Below are positions 45,914-54,889 of a stretch of 64,000 nucleotides of DNA, one piece after another. The stretch covers positions 49,818-113,817 of the forward strand of contig DASQMX010000036.1 of the NCBI GenBank assembly GCA_035645275.1. Direction: 5' to 3'. A program made the translations under genes and the position numbers. The stretch's first letter is position 1. Each line of letters opens with the position of its first letter. This DNA comes from Paranoxybacillus sp035645275 (lineage in GTDB: Bacteria > Bacillota > Bacilli > Bacillales > Anoxybacillaceae). Below the pieces are notes generated by a model. It had not been told where the DNA came from. It saw only the letters and a program-made list of their open reading frames with translations, and made no database searches.

Positions 45914-47494
45914 ATGGGCAAGGAGATGAAAACGGTTCGTGTGACGAAAATCGTTTCCGATGATGAAACACAACTTCGCTCATTAGAAGAGTTGATGCGT
46001 GTCTTTTGTTCGGCCAAGCGGTATGCGTTCAACCGTTTGCTGGAGGGAAGGAACGCCAAAGACATCATTAAGCATCTTCAGCACCAATTCCCGCTCAACA
46101 AACGGTATGCCGAAGACGCGGTGTTGCTGGCTCAATCGCTGATTTCTTCTCAACGTGAGTTACTACCGATGCGGCTTCAGGATGTACAGGCGAAAATCGA
46201 AAAAACCGAACGGAAAATCGATGACTACCAATACGGGCGAAAAACAGCAAGGAACGTCGATGTACAAACTTGTCTAAGCGGATTATACCAACGATTAGAA
46301 AAATGGAAAGCCAAAGCAGCCAAATTACAACACCATCTGGAACAAGGTACGATTCCAAGCGTGATTTTTAGCGGAAAACAAAACTTTTATAAGCGTCTAA
46401 AAGGAAAAATCACGAACGAAGAATGGAAAGACGTGCGGTCGAATCAGTTGTACGCGAGAGGCGACAAAAGCAAAAAAGGAAATTTAAATATTCGTCTCGT
46501 GTATGATGACCACACGTATGAATGTTATGTAGAAATCGCGAATCCGCTTGGACAACAAGAAGGAAAACACGCTCCCCGCTTGAGGTTGCCTGTGTCTGTT
46601 CCTGAAAAATATGAACAAGAAATCATCGATGTCATCATGGGAGACCAAGTCGGAGTAAATTCAAAAGGGAAGCCCATAATCGAATATCGACCGTACACCG
46701 TGGAAATCAAACGTAAGAACGGGGAATATTACATCCATCTCATCTATGAAGAAGAGGTATATGGAAGGAAACTTGCCTATGATGAACCGATTCAAGCGGA
46801 ACGAATCGCTGGTATTGATATCCATATCGACCGTATCGCCGTGAGTATTGTTTCGAAACAAGGGAATTTTCTTCAATCAAAAGTGTTTTACTGTCATGAA
46901 CTCGAATATGTGCGAGCGAATAAACGAAACAACCTCATCGGCGAAACCGTTCGCGATGTGTATGATTGGTTGCTTCGAGAAAATGTAGGCGTAGTGGTCA
47001 TCGAAAACATCCAACTAAGACAACAGCACGATACGGACAAGAGATTTAACCGTTTTATCCACAATTTCAAAAAGAAAAAGCTGACCGATACCATCATTCG
47101 TCGGGGGATGCGGCTTGGGTTTCGTATCAAAAAAGTGAACCCTGCCTATACGAGTGTCATCGGTCGTTTCAAGTATATGAAAAAATACGGGTTATCCGTT
47201 CATGAAAGTGCCGCTTTGGTCATTGCTAGACGAGGATTAGGGTATCATGAACGATTGCCAAAAGAACTCATTGATACCATCAAAACAAAAGTGAAACGTC
47301 ATTTGATTGCCATGTTAGGGTCGATGGAAGAATCCTACAAGCAATCGAAAAGCGGAATGAAACAACGCCAATATTTAGGCATGATGGTACAAAAAATCGA
47401 TAACTTCAAACAAGAACATGAATGGTCGTTATGGAACCTATTGCACAAATTTTGTTGGCTGAACCAATATCAAATTCAACTAAAGGAGGTGTAG
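45914..47494 (+). CDS. large TnpB-like RuvC nuclease without visible zinc finger
   Basis: 526 residues. RuvC-like motifs: IAGIDIHIDRIAVSIV (Asp302), VGVVVIENIQL (Glu364), and the third block VNPAYTSVIGRFKYMKKYG-LSVHESAALVIARRGLG (Glu431 within HESAA). The N-terminal half is Lys/Arg-rich and alpha-helical as in TnpB. The CxxC..CxxC zinc ribbon usual in TnpB between RuvC-II and -III is absent. No TnpA neighbours it. A conserved structured RNA begins 1-2 nt after the stop, as expected for an omega-RNA-type guide. Higher GC than the surroundings indicates acquisition. Confidence 0.85.
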   Translation: MGKEMKTVRVTKIVSDDETQLRSLEELMRVFCSAKRYAFNRLLEGRNAKDIIKHLQHQFPLNKRYAEDAVLLAQSLISSQRELLPMRLQDVQAKIEKTERKIDDYQYGRKTARNVDVQTCLSGLYQRLEKWKAKAAKLQHHLEQGTIPSVIFSGKQNFYKRLKGKITNEEWKDVRSNQLYARGDKSKKGNLNIRLVYDDHTYECYVEIANPLGQQEGKHAPRLRLPVSVPEKYEQEIIDVIMGDQVGVNSKGKPIIEYRPYTVEIKRKNGEYYIHLIYEEEVYGRKLAYDEPIQAERIAGIDIHIDRIAVSIVSKQGNFLQSKVFYCHELEYVRANKRNNLIGETVRDVYDWLLRENVGVVVIENIQLRQQHDTDKRFNRFIHNFKKKKLTDTIIRRGMRLGFRIKKVNPAYTSVIGRFKYMKKYGLSVHESAALVIARRGLGYHERLPKELIDTIKTKVKRHLIAMLGSMEESYKQSKSGMKQRQYLGMMVQKIDNFKQEHEWSLWNLLHKFCWLNQYQIQLKEV

Positions 47495-47709
47495 ACCTGG
47501 TTACTAAAATCGTTGTCGTGTATTGACCGATGGAAGGAATGGTGCACGACATATGCCGTCGCTAACAGCGAACCACGGGCTGTCTTTCACAGTAGGTGAA
47601 TGACAAGGGGATTTCCTTCCTGATGGAACTCAGGTGTTTCCTGAGCGGCAAGCGATGTTCCCTGGTTCCATCGCGTTTTGTAGATGTTTTATAGATTTTA
47701 GTAACCAGG
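47495..47709 (+). ncRNA. structured RNA at the 3' end of the TnpB-like element, copy 1
   Basis: 215 nt closed by a perfect 15-bp inverted repeat: CCTGGTTACTAAAAT (47496) with ATTTTAGTAACCAGG (47695). Internal hairpins: CAGC/GCTG, TTCAC/GTGAA, CTCAGG/CCTGAG (about 47635), GCGATG/CATCGC (about 47652-47673). Copy 2 at 56509-56722 is nearly identical in the 5' half and differs in the 3' half with pairing kept. Position matches an omega-RNA, whose guide would be the sequence after 47709. The AGG at its end is also the ribosome binding site of the next gene. Confidence 0.8.
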
Positions 47710-47716
47710 AAATCAT

Positions 47717-49135
47717 ATGGCAACGAAAAAATGGGGTGTATGGATTTTAACCGCATTTGTCATTGGAAATATGATTGGCGGGGGCATATTCATGCTTCCA
47801 GCTAGTTTAGCTCAAGTAGCAAGCCCAATGGGATCCACCCTTGCTTGGATGGCAACGGGGTTAGGTGTATGGATGATTGCTCTTGTGTTCGGAAATTTAG
47901 CCACAAGAAAACCAGAGTTAAAAGCAGGACCGCAAAGCTATGCGCAAGCTATGTTTTCTTCACCGAAAGCAGGTAATGTGGCAGGATACAGCATAGCGTG
48001 GGGATATTGGGCAGCGAATTGGGCGGCAACTGCTTCTGTCATTATTTCCTTTGCAGGCTATTTAAGCACCTTTTTTCCGGTTATGCAAAGTAAACAAGTA
48101 TTGCTAACAATAGGGACTTTTCAGCTAGAAGTAGGAAAAGCTCTCACATTTACTGTATGCTCTGTGGTTTTATGGGGAATTCAGTGGATTCTTTCTCGCG
48201 ATTTCAATTATGCTGGGAACATTAATATTCTAGCAACAGGAACAAAAGTAGTAGGTTTTCTAGTTTATATTATCTTAACTGTTTGGATTTTTGATGCTTC
48301 TAACTTAGGAGATGGATTTGAATTTGTAAATCAAGAAGGACAGTCTTTATCTCTTTCAAGCCAAATCAACGGGGCAGCCATTACGATGCTGTGGGCATTT
48401 ATTGGAATTGAATCAGCGGTTATGCTTTCCAATCGTGCAAAGTCACAAAAGGATGTAAAAAAAGCGACCTTGCTCGGATTAATAATCTCTGTATTCATTT
48501 ATGCCGGTATTACGTTACTGACGATGGGAGCAATTCCTCAAGAAGAATTACAGCAATCGCAAAAGCCGCTTGTTGACGCTCTGCATGTAGTCGTTGGTAA
48601 CAAGGGAGCATATATTATGGCTATTTTAGCACTCATTTCATTATTTGGATCTACAATTGGATGGATTGTCGTTAGTTCTGAGGTACCTTATCAAGCAGCA
48701 AAAGAAGGATTATTTCCAGCTTTCTTTGCTAAAACGAACAAAACGGGTAGTCCTGTTCGTTCCTTGTTTATTACGAATTTCATGACCCAGCTCTTTTTAT
48801 TTTCAACAGTGTCTGGAACAGTAAACCAAGCTTACAATTTTGCTATTGTAGTCGCAACACTCGCCTATTTAGTTCCATATCTTGTTTCTGTTCTATATCA
48901 ACTCAAATTGATTATCACAGGAGAGACCTATCAAAACACTAACGGAGCGCGAATCTATGACGGAGTTATTACCATTCTAGCTCTTATTTATTCCGTCTGG
49001 GTGATTAAGACAGGAACAGCAGATTTGAAGACATTCTTATTAGGGATTGGATTATTTGTTCTAGGGCTTGGATTATATCCTTTTATCATGAGGAAACCTA
49101 TCAATAATGAACAAGTGGAATCAAAAACAGCATAA
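47717..49135 (+). CDS. APC-family amino acid antiporter (arginine/ornithine type)
   Basis: 472 residues, about 12-13 membrane segments. TAFVIGNMIGGGIFMLPASL in helix 1 is the basic amino acid/polyamine antiporter (ArcD-like) signature; YSIAWGYWAANWAATASVI follows. Probably exchanges a basic amino acid for its product. ATG 47717 has CAGGAAAT 7 nt upstream, and this site overlaps the 3' strand of the structured RNA's closing helix, so its translation or transcription may depend on that RNA. A terminator follows. Confidence 0.9.
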   Translation: MATKKWGVWILTAFVIGNMIGGGIFMLPASLAQVASPMGSTLAWMATGLGVWMIALVFGNLATRKPELKAGPQSYAQAMFSSPKAGNVAGYSIAWGYWAANWAATASVIISFAGYLSTFFPVMQSKQVLLTIGTFQLEVGKALTFTVCSVVLWGIQWILSRDFNYAGNINILATGTKVVGFLVYIILTVWIFDASNLGDGFEFVNQEGQSLSLSSQINGAAITMLWAFIGIESAVMLSNRAKSQKDVKKATLLGLIISVFIYAGITLLTMGAIPQEELQQSQKPLVDALHVVVGNKGAYIMAILALISLFGSTIGWIVVSSEVPYQAAKEGLFPAFFAKTNKTGSPVRSLFITNFMTQLFLFSTVSGTVNQAYNFAIVVATLAYLVPYLVSVLYQLKLIITGETYQNTNGARIYDGVITILALIYSVWVIKTGTADLKTFLLGIGLFVLGLGLYPFIMRKPINNEQVESKTA

Positions 49136-49146
49136 CTTCATGTGAC

Positions 49147-49179
49147 AAGGGACCAAGGAAAATCTAAGGTCCCTTTTTG
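49147..49179 (+). terminator. terminator after the antiporter
   Basis: Stem AAGGGACC / GGTCCCTT followed by TTTGT. Confidence 0.85.
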
Positions 49180-49477
49180 TATACCATTCCATCATCTAAC
49201 AAGATAATCCAAAAGTTAGAAACGACAGTCCTGCCCTTTACATGAACAAGAAAAGCATTACTCCTCCTGCTTATTGAACTAAAACTTCCGTTAGCTTAAT
49301 AATTTAAAATTAAAGAATACAGTGTTATGAAAAATATTTGTTACCTCTTTCGTATTCTTAACAATCTCGAATTTATCAACATTTTTATATCCAAAGATCA
49401 TACCTCACCGGAAACTAGGTCACTTACATGGATTTTGATTTTGCTATAGGGAGATGAAATAGGTAACCATCCATTTT

Positions 49478-49660
49478 TTAGCCTCCCCCATTTGTGTATT
49501 TATTGTCCCCCATCATATAATTTGAACTTTCTCCCGGTTTAGCGTTTGGATTGGTTTTTACATAAAGGTTGTTATTGTTCTTTTTACGCCTACAGTCGAT
49601 GGAAAACGCCATTCCCATAGTGCCAAGTATGAAAACAAGTAACCAAGTTAAATCAATCAC
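49478..49660 (-). CDS. possible small membrane protein
   Basis: 60 codons: N-terminal membrane helix WLLVFILGTMGMAFSI, then a basic/Asn-rich tail. GTG start at 49660 overlaps its AAGGGAG site, so the start is uncertain. No family recognised. Confidence 0.4.
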   Translation of the reverse strand: MIDLTWLLVFILGTMGMAFSIDCRRKKNNNNLYVKTNPNAKPGESSNYMMGDNKYTNGGG

Positions 49661-49762
49661 TCCCTTCGTTTACATTTTACATCCATCATACTTTCCTTCC
49701 TTATATATAGATTAACCATTCATAAATTGTTTGTTTAAATTCATCCGTTAGTAGAAAAACCA

Positions 49763-50197
49763 TTATTTTTTATGAAATAAAAATAAAGCACTAAATAATA
49801 AAACAATCCCTACCATTCTTTTGATATCAAACGGAATTTGCTTTCCACCAAGCAAGCCAAAGTGATCGATGATCGAACTCATCACTAATTGTCCGACGAT
49901 AATAGCCATTATGGCCGTTGCAACCCCAATCTTCGGAACAACAAGCACCATGATAAAAACGTAAAAAGCACCTAGTAAGCCGCCAAGTAATTGCCACTTT
50001 GGAACGGAAAACATTTGGAGCAAGTTACCTTTTCCGAAAAACAATTGAAATAGAAATAACGTAATTGTTCCAATGAGGAAGGATACGAATGCACCTTCCA
50101 TGACACCAATTCTTTTTCCGAGACCACCATTTACTCCAGCTTGAACAGACGTTGCCATCCCTGCTATTACAGTCAAGATCATCCATAACCACTTCAT
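49763..50197 (-). CDS. DMT-superfamily transporter, YdcZ/DUF606 type
   Basis: 144 residues with five hydrophobic segments. AGMATSVQAGVNGGLGKRIG at the N-terminus and GGKQIPFDIKRMVGIVLL at the C-terminus are characteristic of the DUF606 half-size transporters. No partner gene lies next to it, so it may act as a homodimer. Substrate unknown. Confidence 0.85.
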   Translation of the reverse strand: MKWLWMILTVIAGMATSVQAGVNGGLGKRIGVMEGAFVSFLIGTITLFLFQLFFGKGNLLQMFSVPKWQLLGGLLGAFYVFIMVLVVPKIGVATAIMAIIVGQLVMSSIIDHFGLLGGKQIPFDIKRMVGIVLLFSALFLFHKK

Positions 50198-50635
50198 CTT
50201 CGCACCTACATTCCTAAATTTTACATTTATATATAGTATTTTGCCAAATAGTAGAATTCTCCTTCCAAAAGATTCTTAAGTGAAATAGATTCCCTTTAAG
50301 TATTTCAGGTGATTTGCTTCATCTATTTATTAGCTCTTTGAATTGTTCGTTTCAATATTTTTCTAATATCTCAAAGAATTTTAAACCGAATAAATACGGA
50401 CTAGAATCATCGAACAACCTCCGTATCAACTATGTCCGTTTCATTGATTCATCCCTAGTAAAGTCGATTGTTCTCTTGTTGAATTCCCTTAAATATTTTA
50501 TTAATTATTTAGAACATAGTTTTATTTTATATAAACTCTAAAATATAAACCTTGATTTTTGGGAGTCTTCTCAGTGGTTTATGTAAAATGAAACCCTCCA
50601 TCAAATGGAAGGTTTTAGTAGTCTGCTGCTTAATC
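50198..50635. other. 438-bp intergenic region
   Basis: Minus-strand piece YLFGLKFFEILEKY near 50350-50400 is bounded by stops and may be a relic. Contains the 50502-50531 repeat. Confidence 0.35.
50502..50531 (+). repeat. repeat shared with 44332-44371
   Basis: ATTATTTAGAACATAGTTTT, one base different from the other copy, same orientation, with T-rich flanks. Confidence 0.5.
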
Positions 50636-51610
50636 TCAAAAGGATTCATTCACAATATCCAGCAGCACCGTGTTGTTGTCTGTTTGGATTTCCCCTTTAT
50701 TCTGACCATTGGCAAGATAAAATGGCATATAAAACATGTCTTTCAACCGTTCACGAGTCAGATAACGTGTAGGAACCAACATATGCAAGTCGTCTGGTTC
50801 CACAGAGAATTTTGCGGCAAGACAAAATCCCCAGTCCTCTCCGTCTTGGAGGACAAAATTGTGGTATGGCAGTACATGAAAACCTGCTTTTTTGAGAGTC
50901 GTTTGTATGCTCCAGAAGTACTCAGGCATCCAGGAGACAGTGGAACAGGCAATGGCGATTGCTCCCTCCGGTTCCAAACGTTCTTTTAAGAGGCTATAGA
51001 ACTCCCTGCTGAAGAGACGGGAGAGCTGAGGACATTGATCGGTTGGCTCGGGAATGTCGATAATAATGACGTCCCACTTTGTCGAATTGTTTTCCACAAA
51101 TTTCCTTCCGTCTTCGATGACGGTCTGAACTTTAGGATGATTCAAGGAGCCTTTATTAAATTTAACTAAAGCGTCCAGATTTTTACCGAAATCAATCATG
51201 ACTTCATCAATGTCGACAGTAGTAATCTTCTCCACATCAGGATAACGGAGTGCCTCGCGGGTTGTTATTCCGCCGCCACCGCCGATAATCAGAACATTCT
51301 TCCGCTTGCGTGCAGCTGCCATTGGAATGTGTACGATCATATCGGCATACACATTCTCACCATCCGTTGTACTAAACATGATGTCGCCATTGCTGTAAAT
51401 CCACACTCCTCCATTATAATCGACAAGGGCAATCCGTTGAGTGGGAGTTTTAAATTTTCGTATTATCCGATATTTTCCTTTAGGCTCCTGCTCCTCGTTG
51501 ATATAATCCCCGATAGACCCAGTACCTAAATACCGCCAATAAAGCCAATATAATACTTCGATAAAGAGAACTAGTCCGGCACCAACAGTCACCCAAATCA
51601 ATTGACTCAT
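50636..51610 (-). CDS. membrane-anchored spermidine-synthase-like protein
   Basis: 324 residues. One N-terminal membrane helix (about 2-25), then a spermidine-synthase-type Rossmann domain: LIIGGGGGITTREALRYPDV (about 105-125), TTVDIDEVMIDFGK and DVIIIDIPEPTDQ (replacing the usual D..DP). Relatives of this anchored type often lack true aminopropyltransferase activity. The second of two close ATGs (51610, 8 nt after AAGGAG) is chosen. Substrate uncertain. Confidence 0.8.
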   Translation of the reverse strand: MSQLIWVTVGAGLVLFIEVLYWLYWRYLGTGSIGDYINEEQEPKGKYRIIRKFKTPTQRIALVDYNGGVWIYSNGDIMFSTTDGENVYADMIVHIPMAAARKRKNVLIIGGGGGITTREALRYPDVEKITTVDIDEVMIDFGKNLDALVKFNKGSLNHPKVQTVIEDGRKFVENNSTKWDVIIIDIPEPTDQCPQLSRLFSREFYSLLKERLEPEGAIAIACSTVSWMPEYFWSIQTTLKKAGFHVLPYHNFVLQDGEDWGFCLAAKFSVEPDDLHMLVPTRYLTRERLKDMFYMPFYLANGQNKGEIQTDNNTVLLDIVNESF

Positions 51611-52044
51611 ACTCATCACTCCTTGTTTCAATCAGTCTTTTCGGTGCATTTTTGTAACCCATATTCCATCAAAACGATACTTATTGCCCAAAACATGTTG
51701 GCTATGATGTCGGCACTCGTTTTGAGATATTTCCCGTGAACTTGCTTTATTAAGTCGTGTTATCTCATTACAGCAGCCTTCTAAGCCGCTGCTATTTGAT
51801 AAGTTCGATTGCTGGATCATCGTTTTCACGGTCTCATCGATGGTGAGAATTTTTATATCTGTTGCTCAATACTCTTCTTTCCAAAACATGCTCCCTTCCT
51901 TCACCTAGATTGGCAATTTTATTCATTCTATGTGCTAACCAGCCAAATGGATAGTCTCTTACTCCATGATACTTTCCATATTTTCAAATAATTGTTCTTT
52001 TCCCTTATAATCGATAAAACGGAAAAATGCTTCTTTAATTTATA
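51611..52044. other. 434-bp intergenic region
   Basis: No recognisable gene. A minus-strand frame at 51632-51829 has coding-like composition (LEGCCNEITRLNKASSREIS) but no family or ribosome binding site. Confidence 0.35.
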
Positions 52045-52082
52045 AAAAGAAAAAAACCCCTTGAATATCAAAGGGTTTTTCT
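52045..52082 (-). terminator. terminator overlapping the end of the truncated MFS gene
   Basis: Stem AAAAACCCCTT / AAAGGGTTTTT; minus-strand tail TTTTTCTTTT. Confidence 0.75.
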
Positions 52083-52727
52083 TGAATAGAATTTGTCTTT
52101 AAGCACTAACAAAATCTTAACTGACAACGCTTTGCCAACTGATTGCGTTTGTGTTGTATCAAGATTCGGCAGAAAAAATAGAATAACGGCGGAAATAAAA
52201 AACGATAAAGCATTCAAATAAATGGCAATGATAGGGCTTCCGACAATAAACAATAAGCCAGCTATACCAGGACCTAATAAAAATGCACCAGATGTCATTA
52301 CATTTTGCAACGAATTAAATCGCTTGCGGTGGTTTGGCGGGATTAGCTTCGTCATATAGGTAGTGGAAGTTGGAGTAAAAACGGAACTTGCTATATGAAT
52401 GATTAGAACCAAAATATAGATTGACCAGATGGAATGAACGAATAGAATCATTCCAACTAATAAAGCCCTCAATAAATCAAGCACGATCATGATAAGGCGT
52501 TTATTCAAACGATCTATAACACTCCCAGACCAAAACGATGTCAATATCTCTGCAATTGGTTTAAGAATATATAGCCCAGCAACAGCCGTGGGGGAATTTG
52601 TCATATTTAACACCATCAGATTAAGAGCAATGAAATAAATCCAGTCACCTAGATTAGAGATTCTGATACTAATCAAAAGTAAAGATGGGTGCTTCCATTT
52701 TACTGAATGACGTATGGAATATATCAA
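52068..52727 (-). pseudogene. MFS transporter, C-terminal half deleted
   Basis: 219 codons matching residues 1-200 of the MFS gene at 29096-30334: GDWIYFIALNLMVLN, AGLYILKPIAEILTSFWSG, NHRKRFNSLQNVMTSGAF and YLNALSFFISAVILF. After LPNLD it enters a short unrelated tail (VLKDKFYSRKTL) and stops at the terminator. Six helices cannot make a working MFS protein. Confidence 0.85.
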
Positions 52728-52859
52728 GCATTTTCACCTCATCATCGAAGTTCGCTACCTTATAACTTATTAGTTTTCTCTTAAGAAGTTATCTTTTTTC
52801 ATCAACTCTTAAGCACGTGTGCTTGTTCTGTCTCATGCAAATACATATCCAGGAAATAC

Positions 52860-53582
52860 CTATCCATGTTTCCCGATTGAAAATCCAGCAAATAACCGCC
52901 CGCCATGTGGCTTCAGCACTTTATCAACGAGTTTGATAATTTTATCTTTTTGGCCAGTTTTATAAAACACATCAAAGGCTTCTACAAATTCCTCCGCAAA
53001 TGGTTCATCGTGCTGTTTTAACGCGCGGACAATCCATTTCGAAGCACCAATCCAATGACCGTTCGTTCGTAAAACAAATTCATGAACCATTTCAGCCAAT
53101 GTATTGGCGATAAATAGTTCTTCCGCTCTGTCAGTAGTGCCGATGAAATCATCTAATGCATCTGTTATAAAATATCGTTTTAGTTGAATCATTTCTTCTG
53201 CCCAAGGTGTTGGCCCCATTTCTAATAGTTGGTTCGCTTCTTTTTTAATCGTTTCGATACACCCTTTATCAACTAAAACAACCCCTTCTGAAACCATTTT
53301 CGGCAATGATGGCCTTGCTCTATCGCAGTCACTTTGAAAAAATTGTTTGTAAGAAGTAAAATTGTGTGCAAACACCTCGATTGGCCAGCCAAACTCCATT
53401 AACGACTCACGAAAAGGTGAAGTAAGTTGATTATCAAACACGACAATATCAAGGTCGGAAGTCTTTGTCGCTTCACCACGAACGACACTTCCGCTTAATA
53501 ATGCGCCTTGGCAGTTAGGAAAATATGTAACGACAAATCGCTTTGCAGCTTCAAGCGGTGGTAACCGTTTGATCTCCTCCAT
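52860..53582 (-). CDS. nucleotidyltransferase-domain protein
   Basis: 240 residues. Pol-beta-type motif GSVVRGEATKTSDLDIVVF (about 29-47) with the two metal Asps, third acidic position in WPIEVFAHN; the C-terminal half is helical as in aminoglycoside and other small-molecule nucleotidyltransferases. ATG 53582 follows TGGAG by 9-10 nt. Lies 21 nt after an APH-like kinase gene on the same strand. Substrate unknown. Confidence 0.82.
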   Translation of the reverse strand: MEEIKRLPPLEAAKRFVVTYFPNCQGALLSGSVVRGEATKTSDLDIVVFDNQLTSPFRESLMEFGWPIEVFAHNFTSYKQFFQSDCDRARPSLPKMVSEGVVLVDKGCIETIKKEANQLLEMGPTPWAEEMIQLKRYFITDALDDFIGTTDRAEELFIANTLAEMVHEFVLRTNGHWIGASKWIVRALKQHDEPFAEEFVEAFDVFYKTGQKDKIIKLVDKVLKPHGGRLFAGFSIGKHG

Positions 53583-53603
53583 ATACACTCACTCCAAAGA
53601 AAG

Positions 53604-54482
53604 TTAAAATAATATTTCTTGATTCAGCCAATGATCCAAATCTACATTTCCTTGAACCGACAGCAGGCGATATAAATATCGATAAGGCAGCCTATAGTTC
53701 GTCAAATCAGGAATTTTCATTACCTTTTCATATCCTGCTTGAAAAGCGACTGCTGATTTCGTATCGAGAATATATTCTAACGCGATAAAATCTAGCTCTC
53801 TTGGAGCAATCACATATGCCTCAGTATCGACTAAGCCAGTAATGACTTTCCCGTTTGATAAAAACTGGGTCGGGTCCATATCGACTAAGACAAACGTTGA
53901 AGAATCGGGAACAGGTAAGCCTTTTAGGTTTTCAATGATTTCATCAAGTTGATGAACGATTTTTTGATCGTTCCTATAAAACTTTGAAACTAATTCCTTC
54001 ATAACACGTATCAACTCATCATGGAAATGTTGTAATTGGATTTGGAAACTTCCAGATGGATTTCCGATATAACGCCTTTGATGCTGGTGAATGTGTGCCA
54101 ATCCTTCTCCTAAACTTTGTAACAAAGAAGCTGGCTGGCCGATAAACGATTTCACCACTTGACCTACGAGTTTTTCAACAACAACGTATTCTCTTGAAGA
54201 TGTACCCTTTCTCAACACTCTAGGAATCGGAATGGTACTGCATTCACTTAATAGATTGTTGACATTTTCTAATTCATGAACATTTCTCGGGTCAATCCCA
54301 AAAAGTCTTTTACATCCCCACCAAAAATCATTATTCGGCTCACCACTCATTCGAGAACTGCGGACAACTACCTCTTGATTGTCTGTTTTCACCAGCCAAA
54401 CATCACTAGCATGGTCTTCATAGCCAGGACTTAACTCATGAATTTCTATAATTGGTTCTTCAAACAAAAATTGTAAATCCAT
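53604..54482 (-). CDS. aminoglycoside-phosphotransferase-fold protein
   Basis: 292 residues. APH/choline-kinase features: N-terminal strand VWLVKTDNQEVVVRSS (nucleotide Lys region), LGEGLAHIHQHQ, catalytic loop LVDMDPTQFL in place of HGDLxxxN, and metal segment GLVDTEAYVIAPRELDF. The HGD His and Asn are replaced (V-D, Q), so activity is uncertain. ATG 54482 is chosen; GGAG lies 11 nt upstream, and a TTG three codons earlier is an alternative. Confidence 0.7.
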   Translation of the reverse strand: MDLQFLFEEPIIEIHELSPGYEDHASDVWLVKTDNQEVVVRSSRMSGEPNNDFWWGCKRLFGIDPRNVHELENVNNLLSECSTIPIPRVLRKGTSSREYVVVEKLVGQVVKSFIGQPASLLQSLGEGLAHIHQHQRRYIGNPSGSFQIQLQHFHDELIRVMKELVSKFYRNDQKIVHQLDEIIENLKGLPVPDSSTFVLVDMDPTQFLSNGKVITGLVDTEAYVIAPRELDFIALEYILDTKSAVAFQAGYEKVMKIPDLTNYRLPYRYLYRLLSVQGNVDLDHWLNQEILF

Positions 54483-54580
54483 AATCAAAACTACTCCATT
54501 AATTATTTTTATAAATATTATCATTATTGTTAAAATTTGTACATTAAAATCAAAGTATAAACTGTCACTTATTCTGTTAT

Positions 54581-54625
54581 GAACCTCTCCCACCTACACT
54601 TCGCTTAGAGGTGGGAGACTTCTCG
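54581..54625. repeat. IS200/IS605-type end hairpin, copy 2
   Basis: GAACCTCTCCCACCTACACT then TCGCTTAGAGGTGGGAG; the stem is CTCCCACC / GGTGGGAG (54587-54617). The first 27 nt are identical to copy 1 at 28610. No transposase adjacent. Confidence 0.7.
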
Positions 54626-54849
54626 GTGAACATGTTAAAAAACCCAGTTAAATAAAAAAGCAATACTGTTTTCCAAGTATCGCTGCCGTGAAAAATTCCT
54701 AAATTAGGATTGCTAAAAGATAAAGTCATTCTATCATTTACATTTATCTATTCTTTGATAGCCGCTGCCGACAATAAACATCATTTTAAATCGTTTTAAG
54801 GATTAATTCCTTCTGCCTTACTGACTCGACCGATACTTTGAGTGCGATA

Positions 54850-54888
54850 AAACAAAGAAGCCAAACACATAGAGTGTTTGGCTTCTTG
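54850..54888 (-). terminator. terminator of the nitroreductase gene
   Basis: Stem AAGAAGCCAAACAC / GTGTTTGGCTTCTT; minus-strand tail TGTTTTATC. Confidence 0.8.
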
Positions 54889-54889
54889 A

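Noticed and set aside
47495..47709. Self-splicing group I or group II intron at the RNA copies
   Set aside because: No group I P7 (GACUA-type) core, no GUGYG start or domain V-like hairpin was found, despite the intron-like closing helix before a start codon.
50552..50989. 145-codon plus-strand ORF opposite the spermidine-synthase-like gene
   Set aside because: Shadow of the coding strand, no ribosome binding site.
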